The notes: generated by a model not told the origin, from the letters alone. A stretch of DNA of 50,027 nucleotides from an uncultured Bacilli bacterium (GCA_947625625.1 CANQPC010000006.1:1-50027), one strand, 5' to 3'; positions 1-7,851 are shown, counted from the first letter of the stretch. Translations and numbers: made by a program.

Positions 1-131
1 CATTTTGTATAAAAAGAAAAGCCTAATTTCAATAGAAATTAAACTTTTTTTATTTCTTCATCTGTCAAACTCGGGTTCACCCACCTGTGACAAACGCCGC
101 GGGTTTTATCTTACAGAGTCGGTCCACTGGG
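1..131 (+). ncRNA. rnpB: RNase P RNA, 3' end (partial)
   Basis: The stretch CTTACAGAGTCGGTCCACT at about 111-129 closely matches the 3' end of type B RNase P RNA (B. subtilis ends CTTACAGAACGTTAGACCACT). It is followed at once by a T-run (132-140), as expected if the closing P1 helix and U-tract act as terminator. The catalytic RNA matures the 5' ends of tRNAs. The 5' part, including the partner strand of P1, lies outside the window, so the fold cannot be checked; the part before about position 80 is assigned by position only. A reading frame crosses this region but has no ribosome binding site here. Confidence 0.72.
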
Positions 132-153
132 TCTTTTTTTTATTGTCTAATTA

Positions 154-162
154 TGCTATAAT
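154..162 (+). promoter_or_regulatory. Extended -10 promoter for the ycxB-like/tcdA pair
   Basis: TGCTATAAT is a perfect extended -10, 17 bases before the ATG at 179. No good -35 is visible (T-run at the expected place). The same TGCTATAAT occurs before 3354 and 13504. Confidence 0.6.
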
Positions 163-178
163 TAAAAAGAGGTGTGTT

Positions 179-685
179 ATGAAGGAAATAGAGACAACTA
201 CTACTTATGATGAAGAATTAATTAAAAACTTTTTAAATTATTTTTATTTTGATCGAACAAAAATAGTTAGACTTATTCTAAATATATTAATACTTGTAGT
301 TATAATACATTTTATTACCCTAGATCATACTAGTATTATGGATTATATCACTTTTATAATATGCATATTTGGCATTATTGAAATCAATAGTAGTATATTA
401 CCTAGACTAAATTTTTACAAATTAAAGAGAAAAGATAAGCAGACTATCGATTCTAAAATAAAGTATACTTTTAAGAGTAATAATTTTAAAGTTACTATCG
501 ATAAAGATAAATATATTAACTATAAAGATTTACATAAAGTTATCGAAAAAGATGACGTCTACTATTTATACATTAATAAATCACATGCTTATATCTTAAG
601 TAAGAAAGATTTAAAACAGAGTGAAATTGAAAAGCTTACTAAAGTATTTCAAGAAAAAGTACCCACCTATAAAAATATAAATTAA
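179..685 (+). CDS. YcxB-like membrane protein
   Basis: A 168-residue protein with two membrane segments (about residues 30-47 and 53-72) and a soluble C-terminal half. The pattern there (KDDVYYLYINKSHAYILSKK) resembles the YcxB-like C-terminal domain found in many Firmicute membrane proteins of unknown role. The frame stays open back to position 5, but that would run through the RNase P RNA end and the -10 box at 157-162. The ATG at 179 has AAAGAGGTG just upstream and is the start. Its stop overlaps the next ATG by one base (TAATG), so it is translationally coupled to tcdA. Confidence 0.6.
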   Translation: MKEIETTTTYDEELIKNFLNYFYFDRTKIVRLILNILILVVIIHFITLDHTSIMDYITFIICIFGIIEINSSILPRLNFYKLKRKDKQTIDSKIKYTFKSNNFKVTIDKDKYINYKDLHKVIEKDDVYYLYINKSHAYILSKKDLKQSEIEKLTKVFQEKVPTYKNIN

Positions 686-1359
686 TGTTTTCGCGTACTA
701 TTTCATTAATCGGTCAAGATAGTTACTATAAATTAAAAAATAGTCATATTCTCGTATTGGGAGTAGGTGGAGTAGGGGGATATGCTATTGAAGCTTTAAT
801 AAGAAGTGGTATTGAAAATATTACGATTGTCGATTACGATAAAATTGATATTACAAATATTAATAGGCAGATTATTGCTACGACAGAAAATATTGGCAAA
901 TTAAAAATAGGCGAATTTAAAAAAAGAATTTTAGCAATTAATCCTAATGTTAAAGTTACCTCTATTAAAGAGAGAATTACTGAAGATAATATCGATATTT
1001 TATTTAATGATAAGTATGACTTTATTATTGATGCTTGTGATACTATCAGTGTCAAAAAGTTGCTTATAAAGAAGTGTCATGACCTTAATATTAACTTAAT
1101 TACAGTTTGTGGAATGGGAAAAAGAACTGAACCTAATAAAATTAAAATATGTGATATTAGAGATACTTCTTATGATGCCATTGCCAAAATACTCAGAAAA
1201 TATGTCAAAGATGAAAAAATAACCGAAAAAGTACCTTGCGTGTTTTCTTCGGAAAGTCCTACTAAAAGGGAAGTCGATTTCATTCCTTCGATGGTTTTTG
1301 TTCCAAGTGTTGCAGGAATTATAGCTGCTAAATATGTTATCGATAATATTATAAAATAA
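685..1359 (+). CDS. tcdA: tRNA threonylcarbamoyladenosine dehydratase (TcdA/CsdL family)
   Basis: E1/ThiF-like enzyme that cyclises t6A37 in ANN-decoding tRNAs to ct6A using ATP. Seen: glycine-rich nucleotide loop GVGGVGGYAIEALIRSGI (residues 27-44), the Asp and Arg of VDYD and NINRQ, and the VCGMGKR segment matching the conserved C-terminal region of TcdA. At 224 residues it is slightly short for the family (about 250-270). It is coupled to the upstream ycxB-like gene and ends in a hairpin shared with convergent rarA. MoeB/ThiF relatives are less likely because no zinc CxxC pairs or ThiS partner are present. Confidence 0.85.
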   Translation: MFSRTISLIGQDSYYKLKNSHILVLGVGGVGGYAIEALIRSGIENITIVDYDKIDITNINRQIIATTENIGKLKIGEFKKRILAINPNVKVTSIKERITEDNIDILFNDKYDFIIDACDTISVKKLLIKKCHDLNINLITVCGMGKRTEPNKIKICDIRDTSYDAIAKILRKYVKDEKITEKVPCVFSSESPTKREVDFIPSMVFVPSVAGIIAAKYVIDNIIK

Positions 1360-1385
1360 AGGAATATCTAACTAGGTATTCCTTT
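1358..1385. terminator. Bidirectional hairpin between tcdA and rarA
   Basis: AAAGGAATA (1358-1366) pairs perfectly with TATTCCTTT (1377-1385) across a 10-base loop, between convergent stop codons. The T-run is better in the - direction. Confidence 0.65.
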
Positions 1386-2593
1386 TATAATTCCTTTAAT
1401 TTATTCATAATATCTTTTAAGATTTTTTCATTACGATTATCTTTTGGTTTATAGTACTCTCGGCCAACTAGCTTATCGGGAAGATATTGCTGACGGACAT
1501 AATCATTTTTATAATTATGAGGATATTTATAATCAGGTGAAGGATTTCTTAAATGGCTTGGAACATCACCAATATCTATTGTTCTGACATCATTTAAAGC
1601 TTTATCAATAGCGGTAACTGCCGAATTACTTTTTGGTGATAGAGCTAATTCGATTACTATTTCCGAAAGAGGAATTTTAGCTTCGGGAAGTCCCAAACGT
1701 AAAGCGGCGTTGATAGCGGCCTCTACTCTCGGACCCATATTAGGATTAGCGAGGCCGATATCTTCATAGACAATAACCGATAATCTCCTTATAATAATAT
1801 CGATATCTTCGGCATCAATTAATCTAGCTAAATAGTGAAGAGAAGCATGAACGTCACTTCCTCGAATAGACTTCTGAAAGGCCGAAATGACATTGTAGTA
1901 ACCATCACCATTTTTATCATGAAAATTATTTCTTCGCTTATTTACCCCTTTGATAACATCGATATTTACTGTCTTATCTTCGTTATAATAATAAGCAATC
2001 TCCAATAAATTGTAGGCATAGCGTAAATCAGAACCACTAATTTCTGCAATAAAAGAGATAGTGTCATCATCTATTTTAATTCCTTCTAAATAGTTAGAAT
2101 TGACCGCTCTAATAATTCCCTTTTTAATATCAGATGTTTCGAGGTCTTTTAATTCGAACATCTGGCATCTACTTCGAATAGCAGGATTAATAGCATGATA
2201 AGGATTAGCGGTCGTCATACCTATTAAGGTAATTAATCCTGTTTCTAAATAGGGTAGTAAAATATCTTGCTTATCTTTATTCAAACGATGAATTTCATCG
2301 ACAATTAAAATCATTTCACCATACATTTTAGCTTCTTCAATTACGACGTCAAAATCTTTTTTATTATTGACAACGGCATTTAAAAAGCGATAGCGCATAT
2401 CTAAATCTTTAACGATTGCAAAGGCAATACTTGTCTTTCCAACGCCAGGATGACCGTATAAAATCATTGAAAATAATTTTTTATTTTTAACTAAATTATA
2501 GATAACTTTTCCTTTCGCGATAAGATGCTCTTGGCCGATAATATCTTCTAGTTTATTTGGTCTTAATTTTTCTGATAATAATTCTTCCATCAT
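1385..2593 (-). CDS. rarA: Replication-associated recombination ATPase RarA (MgsA)
   Basis: AAA+ ATPase of the clamp-loader type that acts at stalled replication forks. Seen: Walker A GHPGVGKT (47-54), Walker B ILIVDEIHRL (about 95-104), the SRC arginine-finger segment (IRSRCQMFEL), and the C-terminal RarA tetramerisation region (DVHASLHYLARLIDAEDIDIIIRRL) with the conserved PSHLRNP and YKYPHNY motifs. The 402-residue length is near the family's usual 420-440. Two adjacent ATGs follow GAGAGGAAAATA, so start may shift by one codon. It has its own promoter, divergent from the lipoprotein gene. Confidence 0.93.
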   Translation of the reverse strand: MMEELLSEKLRPNKLEDIIGQEHLIAKGKVIYNLVKNKKLFSMILYGHPGVGKTSIAFAIVKDLDMRYRFLNAVVNNKKDFDVVIEEAKMYGEMILIVDEIHRLNKDKQDILLPYLETGLITLIGMTTANPYHAINPAIRSRCQMFELKDLETSDIKKGIIRAVNSNYLEGIKIDDDTISFIAEISGSDLRYAYNLLEIAYYYNEDKTVNIDVIKGVNKRRNNFHDKNGDGYYNVISAFQKSIRGSDVHASLHYLARLIDAEDIDIIIRRLSVIVYEDIGLANPNMGPRVEAAINAALRLGLPEAKIPLSEIVIELALSPKSNSAVTAIDKALNDVRTIDIGDVPSHLRNPSPDYKYPHNYKNDYVRQQYLPDKLVGREYYKPKDNRNEKILKDIMNKLKEL

Positions 2594-2611
2594 TATTTTC
2601 CTCTCTCATCT

Positions 2612-2640
2612 ATTATAACTTATTTATCATTTTATGTAAA
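2612..2640 (-). promoter_or_regulatory. Sigma-A promoter of rarA
   Basis: On the - strand TTTACA (2640-2635), 17 bases, then TATAAT (2617-2612), about 20 bases before the ATG. Confidence 0.75.
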
Positions 2641-2659
2641 TATTGTTAAAATTAGCTTC

Positions 2660-2688
2660 TTGACATATTACTAGCTTCAGCATATAAT
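2660..2688 (+). promoter_or_regulatory. Consensus sigma-A promoter of the lipoprotein gene
   Basis: TTGACA (2660-2665), 17-base spacer, TATAAT (2683-2688): a perfect consensus, back to back with the rarA promoter. It places the RNA start near 2695, so the ATG at 2696 would be leaderless and the ATG at 2711 is preferred. Confidence 0.85.
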
Positions 2689-2710
2689 AGAGACTATGTT
2701 GGAGGTAATC

Positions 2711-3244
2711 ATGAATAAATCATATAAATATATAAAGTATACTTCGGGAGCATTAGCTTTTCTAATAGCGTTGACGTCGCTAACTGGCTGTCAAAGAAGA
2801 AATAATAGTGCAAATTATAATAGTAATGAAGGTTATTATCTTTCAGATGAAAATGGAGAAATTTCTTATGAAAAAGCCGCTAATTGGTATGTAATAAAAG
2901 TTCATAATAAATGTAATGATAATAGCGACATTTATATAGCCAAAATAAGTCAGTTAAGAGAAAATGATAAAGATAATTATACCGTCTATACTAATGTCTT
3001 TAATGGAGAACATATTATCGCAATTGATACTGATGGTAATAGTAAAGATAAAGACTTTGAATTATTAGGAATAAAATTATTTGAAGATTACTTAATTAGC
3101 TATAATTTTGTAAAAAATTCATACAGCTATAGTGATATTGAAAGATTTTTAAATGTGATAAGAGAAGAAGATGAAACTAGAAGTAGTAAGCCTTCTCTAA
3201 AAGTATTAAAACAATCCAGTAATATGCAAAATATGTCTATCTGA
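2711..3244 (+). CDS. Small lipoprotein of unknown function
   Basis: 177 residues starting MNKSYKYIKYTSGALAFLIA, with a type II signal peptide ending in the lipobox LTGC; the mature protein begins at that Cys. GGAGGT at 2701-2706 fixes the start at 2711. The mature part is hydrophilic, rich in Asn, Asp and Ser, with no family I recognise. It has its own perfect promoter and a terminator, so it is monocistronic and likely well expressed. It would be anchored on the outer face of the cell membrane. Confidence 0.7.
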   Translation: MNKSYKYIKYTSGALAFLIALTSLTGCQRRNNSANYNSNEGYYLSDENGEISYEKAANWYVIKVHNKCNDNSDIYIAKISQLRENDKDNYTVYTNVFNGEHIIAIDTDGNSKDKDFELLGIKLFEDYLISYNFVKNSYSYSDIERFLNVIREEDETRSSKPSLKVLKQSSNMQNMSI

Positions 3245-3255
3245 TAATAAAAACT

Positions 3256-3290
3256 GTTCTTTATATAGGAGAACTTTTTTTCTTTTTTTT
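3256..3290 (+). terminator. Terminator after the lipoprotein gene
   Basis: GTTCT (3256-3260) pairs with AGAAC (3270-3274), followed by a T-rich run to 3290. The stem is short but the U-tract is long. Confidence 0.6.
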
Positions 3291-3303
3291 AACCTAAAAA
3301 TGA

Positions 3304-3332
3304 TTGAAAAAGGTTATTTTGTCTGCTATAAT
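3304..3332 (+). promoter_or_regulatory. Sigma-A promoter of the xer gene
   Basis: TTGAAA (3304-3309), 17 bases, TATAAT (3327-3332) with the TGC extension. It lies inside the longest reading frame and shows that the true start is downstream, at 3354. Confidence 0.82.
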
Positions 3333-3353
3333 AAAATTGAAAGTAGAGTAGTT

Positions 3354-4274
3354 ATGATTAATATTGAGAGAATGAACTTAAATAAAAAAGATAAAGATAT
3401 TATTGATAAGTACCAAATTTATCTTATTACTGTCAAACACCGAAAAGAAGATACTACTGTCTTTTCATATATAGAAGATATCTATAAATATTTAGAATAT
3501 ATGGAATCAAAAAGGGTAGATAGTGCTCTAAAGATAAGTTATGATAATATTAATTCATATATTGAGTATATTAAAAATAATGACTATGAAGTTACCTCTA
3601 TTATGCGAAAGATAGCCGCTATTAAGTCTTTTCATAAATATTTAGAAAAAGAGTATCATATTTCTGATTCTAGTGAAAAAATTGAAAATCCTAAATATCA
3701 TCGAAAGCTTCCCAATACTCTTACTATTGAAGAAGTAGATAAATTACTCGATATAAAATTAGAAACACCATTTGATTACCGAAATAAGGCTATGTTAGAA
3801 CTTATGTATGCTTCCGGATTGCGAGTCAGTGAATTAATTAATTTAAAACTTTCTGATGTTGACTTAAATAATAAATATGTCAGATGTTTTGGTAAAGAGA
3901 GTAAGGAAAGAATCGTTCCCTTTGGAGAAGTTGCGGGAACTTATTTACAAATATATATTGATGAGTATCGAGACAGTATGAAAAAGGGCTATTATACTGA
4001 AAATATTTTCTTGAATAATCATGGTAAGAATATGACAAGACAAGGCTTTTTCTTAATAATTAAAAAAATAGCCGAAGAAAAAAAGATAAATAAAAATATT
4101 ACTCCTCATACTCTCAGACATTCTTTTGCTACACATTTACTAAATAATGGAGCTGATCTTCGTACTATTCAAGTGATGCTCGGACATTCTAATATATCGA
4201 CAACGCAGATATATACAAATGTAAGTACGGAAGTATTAAAAGAAAATTATGAATTATATAAAAGAAGGGACTGA
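3354..4274 (+). CDS. Xer-family tyrosine recombinase, probably the dif recombinase
   Basis: 306 residues: N-terminal SAM-like core-binding domain (about 1-105) and C-terminal catalytic domain. Catalytic residues seen: Arg in ASGLRVSELINLKLSDV, Lys in the GKESKER hairpin, H252 and R255 in HTLRHSFATHLL, H278 in LGHSN and nucleophile Y287 in TTQIYTNV. Length is that of XerC/XerD (about 300); XerS and XerH are about 350. It lies 1.76 kb from the dif site. The phage encodes no integrase and would need this enzyme or its partner. Which of XerC or XerD it is cannot be told here. The hexomutase follows after 5 bases. Confidence 0.85.
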   Translation: MINIERMNLNKKDKDIIDKYQIYLITVKHRKEDTTVFSYIEDIYKYLEYMESKRVDSALKISYDNINSYIEYIKNNDYEVTSIMRKIAAIKSFHKYLEKEYHISDSSEKIENPKYHRKLPNTLTIEEVDKLLDIKLETPFDYRNKAMLELMYASGLRVSELINLKLSDVDLNNKYVRCFGKESKERIVPFGEVAGTYLQIYIDEYRDSMKKGYYTENIFLNNHGKNMTRQGFFLIIKKIAEEKKINKNITPHTLRHSFATHLLNNGADLRTIQVMLGHSNISTTQIYTNVSTEVLKENYELYKRRD

Positions 4275-4279
4275 TTACA

Positions 4280-5650
4280 ATGAAATTAAATAAAGAAATA
4301 TTTAGAGAATATGATATAAGGGGAATATATGGTACAGATATAGATGAAGAAGTATCTTACTATATTGGTAGAGCATACGCTACTAAATTACTTAGTCTAG
4401 GCAAAGACAAAATGATTGTCGGCCATGACAATCGTTCTTCGTCAGAAATTATCGAAAAGAACCTTATTAGAGGACTTACTGATAGCGGTGTTTCTGCCGT
4501 CAAATTAGGTCTAGTTACAACTCCTATGTATTATTATGCTTGGGACAAATTAAATATTAAATGCGGTATTATGATTACAGCTTCTCATAATCCTAAAGAA
4601 TATAACGGCTTTAAATTCTCATACAACGGTATTAGTAATGCCTGTGGTGATGAAGTACTAGAATTATATTATATTATTATAAATAATATTTATGCCGAAG
4701 GTAAGGGTAGTATTAGCTCTGTCGATATTAAGGACGACTATATCGAAATGATAAATAGTCATATTAATATGGGTAATAATAAATTAAAAGTTGTCTATGA
4801 CTGCGGTAATGGTACGACTTGTATCGTTGCCAAAGAGATATTCAAATCAACTGATAAAATTGAGTATATACCATTATTTGCCGATTCTAATCCTGATTTT
4901 CCCAATCATCATCCCGATCCTGCCGTTGAAGGTAACCTAAAACAGCTAAAAGAAAAAGTGCTCGAAGTTCATGCCGACTGTGGTATTGCCTTTGATGGAG
5001 ACGGAGACCGTATTGGAGTTGTCGATGATAAGGGAAGAATGATTGCTATCGATAAATATATGGCAATTATTTGGAAAGATATTTATGATAAAGTTGCTAT
5101 TAAAAAGTGTTTCTATGATGTAAAATGCTCTCGTCTTCTCGAAGATGAACTAAATAAATTAGGAGTTGAACCTGTATGTGTAAGAACCGGGAACTCTTAT
5201 ACCAAACAAATATCGATCGAAGGAAATTATCCGCTCGGTGGCGAGTTTTCAGGTCATGTATATTTTCGTGATCGCTTCATAGGAACGGATGATGGTATCT
5301 ATGGCGGACTAAGGTTTGTCGAACTTCTCTCTCGAAGCCAAAATAAAGCTTCTGAACTACAAGATTCACTAGTCAAGTATTATTCTACTACCGAAGGAAA
5401 ATGGGAAGTAGAAGATAGTAAAAAGGCAGAAATCGTCAGTAGAGTAGAGGAGTACGTCAAAAATAAAGGCTATAAATATCTTACTATTGATGGTGTAAAA
5501 GTTTTATTTGATGATGGTTTTGCATTAATTAGAAAATCGAATACTGGACCTCATATCGTAACTAGATATGAATCAAAATCGGAAGAAAAACTTAAAAAAA
5601 TTGAAGAAGAATTTGATACACTACTTCGTAAATTAAAAGAAGAAGAATAG
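4280..5650 (+). CDS. Phosphomannomutase/phosphoglucomutase
   Basis: Alpha-D-phosphohexomutase (ManB/AlgC type) that interconverts hexose 6- and 1-phosphates, giving precursors for nucleotide sugars. Seen: N-terminal FREYDIRGIYGTD, phosphoserine loop TASHNPKEYNG with S102, metal loop FDGDGDRIGVVDD, sugar loop GGEFSGHVYF, and the C-terminal phosphate-binding stretch near SNTGPHIVTRYE. Its 456 residues match the family. It follows xer in the same operon. ManB versus PgcA substrate preference cannot be settled from sequence; the DIRG start and length favour the bifunctional PMM/PGM type. Confidence 0.88.
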   Translation: MKLNKEIFREYDIRGIYGTDIDEEVSYYIGRAYATKLLSLGKDKMIVGHDNRSSSEIIEKNLIRGLTDSGVSAVKLGLVTTPMYYYAWDKLNIKCGIMITASHNPKEYNGFKFSYNGISNACGDEVLELYYIIINNIYAEGKGSISSVDIKDDYIEMINSHINMGNNKLKVVYDCGNGTTCIVAKEIFKSTDKIEYIPLFADSNPDFPNHHPDPAVEGNLKQLKEKVLEVHADCGIAFDGDGDRIGVVDDKGRMIAIDKYMAIIWKDIYDKVAIKKCFYDVKCSRLLEDELNKLGVEPVCVRTGNSYTKQISIEGNYPLGGEFSGHVYFRDRFIGTDDGIYGGLRFVELLSRSQNKASELQDSLVKYYSTTEGKWEVEDSKKAEIVSRVEEYVKNKGYKYLTIDGVKVLFDDGFALIRKSNTGPHIVTRYESKSEEKLKKIEEEFDTLLRKLKEEE

Positions 5651-5669
5651 GGAAGGCACCTATTCTTCT
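5641..5669. terminator. Bidirectional hairpin after the hexomutase
   Basis: AGAAGAATAGG (5641-5651) pairs with CCTATTCTTCT (5659-5669); the stop codon lies inside the stem. In the - direction it is followed by a T-rich stretch, so it can also end the Cys-rich gene. Confidence 0.7.
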
Positions 5670-5678
5670 ATTTAAGTA

Positions 5679-5840
5679 CTAAAAATTATTGTTGTTATCT
5701 TTAGTACAAGAAGTGCAGTTATTATCTTTACTGCAATCACAGCTAACATCATGAGTAGTCATATCATTTAAATGACTATTTTTATTCATATTATTATTGT
5801 TTGAATTGTTTGATTTAGCTTTTGAATTTTTCTTACTCAT
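5679..5840 (-). CDS. Small Cys-rich, Asn-rich protein of unknown function
   Basis: 53 residues starting MSKKNSKAKSNNSNNNN, preceded by GGAGGTAAATAATT and the ATG. The basic, Asn-rich N-terminal half is low complexity. The C-terminal half has four cysteines, C34, C36, C42 and C45, in a CxC-x5-CxxC pattern that could bind a metal. There is no signal peptide or membrane segment. It sits between the hexomutase and dif, alone on the - strand. I know no family for it; the good ribosome binding site and clean stop support a real gene. Confidence 0.6.
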   Translation of the reverse strand: MSKKNSKAKSNNSNNNNMNKNSHLNDMTTHDVSCDCSKDNNCTSCTKDNNNNF

Positions 5841-6029
5841 AATTATTTACCTCCATTTATAGTATTAACAATGAAAAAAAATATATACTAATAATAGAGT
5901 AAAGAAAAATATTATCTAATTTCCCGAATAATTCAGATAAATTAAGATTATTCTACTATTTTAAATAATATAATGTACTATTCTTTAATTAATTTCTTTT
6001 TATTGACCTTTTTAACTTTCTTCTATAGA

Positions 6030-6057
6030 ACTTAACATAATATTAATTATAGGAACT
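6030..6057 (-). other. dif site / attL (reconstituted host dif)
   Basis: Read on the - strand: AGTTCCTATAA, centre TTAATA, arm TTATGTTAAGT. This is close to the B. subtilis dif arms ACTTCCTAGAA and TTATGTAAACT with a 6-base centre. The outer arm (6030-6040) is host DNA. The other arm is identical in attR, so the left site restores a full host dif after integration and chromosome dimer resolution could still work. Confidence 0.85.
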
Positions 6058-6080
6058 TTGATAATTTTTAATATAGACGA

Positions 6081-6662
6081 TTATTTGACCGTCTGACGAA
6101 GTTCTGCTAATTTTTTTTGATATTTATGTCGCTTTGAAGTAATATAAGTATTTAAAAATAATGTATGAGTTGTTGCAACATTCCAAAGCTCCATAAAATC
6201 ATTTTCCATTAAATAATCTAATAAATCACTATATTCGTAAATATCATTTTCTAAAATTAAAATCTGAATTTCTTTTAGAGACTGAAAAACTTCAAAACTG
6301 TTAATAACATCAGTTACATCAAAACCGTTGTATAATTCTATTTCTCTTTTGTCGTATTGATATTTTTCAGGGTTATCTTGATGTGTAAAGTATCTATAGT
6401 ACCCTCTTACACTCTCTAATGGAATAGGTAAGGGTTGATTAAGTTCATCCATTATTTGCTTAACTGTCTTATCAGTAGTTGGACCAGTGAAAGATAATAT
6501 TATGTGATAATGGGCTTTCTTAAGTTCTCCTGTAGGGTTAACATCTTTATCATGTAAAGGACTAACGGCAAAACTAATTCCCTTTAATTTTAATATTTCT
6601 TTCCAGTCGTCTGGTGCACTTTCCGGGTAAACTACTCCACCCCAATTTCGTTTTTTTAACAT
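6081..6662 (-). CDS. rep: Rolling-circle replication initiator, RepB/Rep_2 (pMV158) family
   Basis: 193-residue HUH endonuclease that nicks the double-strand origin to start rolling-circle replication. Seen: VVYPESAPDDWKEIL and FAVSPLHDKDVN near the N-terminus, matching pMV158 RepB, the metal motif HYHIIL, and a tyrosine region GYYRYFTHQDNPEKY corresponding to the RepB catalytic-tyrosine segment (YLYLTHE in pMV158). GGAGGTTTATAAT before the ATG at 6662 fixes the start; the upstream ten codons precede this binding site. The matching nick sequence lies 40-68 bases upstream in a hairpin. It is the last gene of the phage operon. Confidence 0.9.
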   Translation of the reverse strand: MLKKRNWGGVVYPESAPDDWKEILKLKGISFAVSPLHDKDVNPTGELKKAHYHIILSFTGPTTDKTVKQIMDELNQPLPIPLESVRGYYRYFTHQDNPEKYQYDKREIELYNGFDVTDVINSFEVFQSLKEIQILILENDIYEYSDLLDYLMENDFMELWNVATTHTLFLNTYITSKRHKYQKKLAELRQTVK

Positions 6663-6701
6663 ATTATAAACCTCCATTTTATATAATTTCACATTTCACA
6701 C

Positions 6702-6730
6702 CATTGGGGGGTCGTAGTACGCCCCCAATG
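6702..6730 (-). promoter_or_regulatory. Double-strand origin hairpin with pMV158-type nick sequence
   Basis: CATTGGGGG (6702-6710) pairs with CCCCCAATG (6722-6730). On the - strand the loop reads GTACTACGAC, containing TACTACG/AC, the established RepB nick sequence of pMV158-family plasmids. This fits the Rep type encoded next to it. An A-rich tract (6743-6760 on the opposite strand) flanks it. Confidence 0.85.
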
Positions 6731-6771
6731 AAATTACACCCATTTTTTTTATTTTTTTTAAGTAGTACCAA

Positions 6772-6802
6772 ACGAAAAGCACCTATAACGGACTTTTCGT
6801 TC
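6772..6802 (-). other. Second hairpin in the phage origin region
   Basis: AACGAAAAG (6772-6780) pairs with CTTTTCGTT (6794-6802), with a further CC/GG pair in the loop. It has no adjacent T-run on either strand. It may be a single-strand origin or packaging signal. The rest of the 240-base zot-rep gap (6663-6901) shows no gene; a partial nick-like GTACTAC also lies at 6763-6769 on the - strand. Confidence 0.5.
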
Positions 6803-6901
6803 CGAATACCAATTATCTTTCCACTATGTTTGTAAATGTCTTTCGCGGCATAAATGCAGTAGCTTTATTCCACGGAACATTGACAAACAGTTAAATAGTG
6901 C

Positions 6902-7639
6902 CTAAATCTTATTTCGGTAAATAAATCTTATATCTTCTACATTTAAATCTAAACCGTTAAACTCCCCCATTTCATATAATGGCTTATCAATATTAAGTAC
7001 TTTTAAATATTTAGAATGATAAGACTTAAATACTTTACTAGATAAAAACAATGAATATTTATTTTTGACATCATAGGTCCTACTTTCTCTTCTTGGATGA
7101 TGATATTTGCCATAATCTTCTCTTTCGAAGTATCTAATGATATGCATGAATCCTATATTGATAAATGGTATATTAATAAATGTCTTTACCTTATCGAATT
7201 CAGATGCTAAAATGCAAAGCTTTTTCATAATACGACTCGGATGTTGGCTTATATAATATATATCTGAAATATCAAAATGACGGTGGAACTGATTAAAGAC
7301 CGCTATCTCTTTTGGAAAGTTCTTATACTCTTCACTATCATAAAAAGCCTGTGTCTCATCAATGATTATAAGCGCATTTTTCTTAAATCTATTATCAGGA
7401 ACTAAATCAAATATAGTAACTTTATTACTGTAAATACTTCCTAATTTAGATTTCCTATGCCGCTTTTTTAATAAAATAGGATAAGTACTATAAACATTAT
7501 TTACCCATACTTCCCTATGAAGAATCAGACGAAAGAATCTTTTCAAAAGACCATTTTCTTTTTTAAAATGTTTTAAGGCAATATATGTAGCACGGACATT
7601 TTTACCACTACCTGGAATACCACTTATACAAGTAACCAT
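6902..7639 (-). CDS. zot: Zot-like phage assembly ATPase (pI analogue)
   Basis: 245-residue P-loop ATPase that drives extrusion of filamentous phage through the membrane. Seen: Walker A GIPGSGKN (residues 7-14), Walker B ALIIIDETQAFY, and the Zot signature NQFHRHFDISDIYYISQHPS. Most Zot/pI proteins carry a membrane segment after the ATPase domain; none is obvious here, and small membrane proteins encoded just upstream may supply the anchor (inference). GGGAGAGTG sits before the ATG, which is 2 bases after the previous stop. Confidence 0.88.
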   Translation of the reverse strand: MVTCISGIPGSGKNVRATYIALKHFKKENGLLKRFFRLILHREVWVNNVYSTYPILLKKRHRKSKLGSIYSNKVTIFDLVPDNRFKKNALIIIDETQAFYDSEEYKNFPKEIAVFNQFHRHFDISDIYYISQHPSRIMKKLCILASEFDKVKTFINIPFINIGFMHIIRYFEREDYGKYHHPRRESRTYDVKNKYSLFLSSKVFKSYHSKYLKVLNIDKPLYEMGEFNGLDLNVEDIRFIYRNKI

Positions 7640-7641
7640 TA

Positions 7642-7851
7642 CTAATCACTCTCCCAAAAATTAGCACTAGCACCACTTAACTTTTTATTCTCATTTTTCA
7701 AATAAGTATTTTCTTCTTTTAATTTCTCTATCTCAAATTCACTAAAATACTTTAAATCAAAATACTTATAAAACACAAATAATATGAAACTAACTATAAT
7801 ATCAAATGATATCAAACATAATATACAGAAGAAAAAAAGTAAACCATTCAT
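7642..7851 (-). CDS. Phage membrane protein with a coiled-coil tail
   Basis: 69 residues: one hydrophobic segment (about 3-28) followed by a charged stretch (EFEIEKLKEENTYLKNENKK) that looks like a short coiled coil. GGGAGAGG lies 7 bases before the ATG at 7851, which overlaps the previous stop as TGATG, so the longer frame from 7869 is not used. Its place directly before zot suggests a partner in the assembly complex. No family recognised. Confidence 0.65.
   Translation of the reverse strand: MNGLLFFFCILCLISFDIIVSFILFVFYKYFDLKYFSEFEIEKLKEENTYLKNENKKLSGASANFWESD

Noticed and set aside
5-178. 58 extra N-terminal residues on the ycxB-like protein
   Set aside because: They would be translated from the RNase P RNA end and across the -10 box; the ATG at 179 has the binding site.
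6731-6760. T-runs after the nick hairpin as a + strand terminator
   Set aside because: The runs begin 14 or more bases after the stem and no + strand gene ends there; the hairpin fits an origin better.
6614-6835. Reading frame on + through the phage origin
   Set aside because: It has no ribosome binding site and runs through the nick hairpin, T-runs and the rep start.
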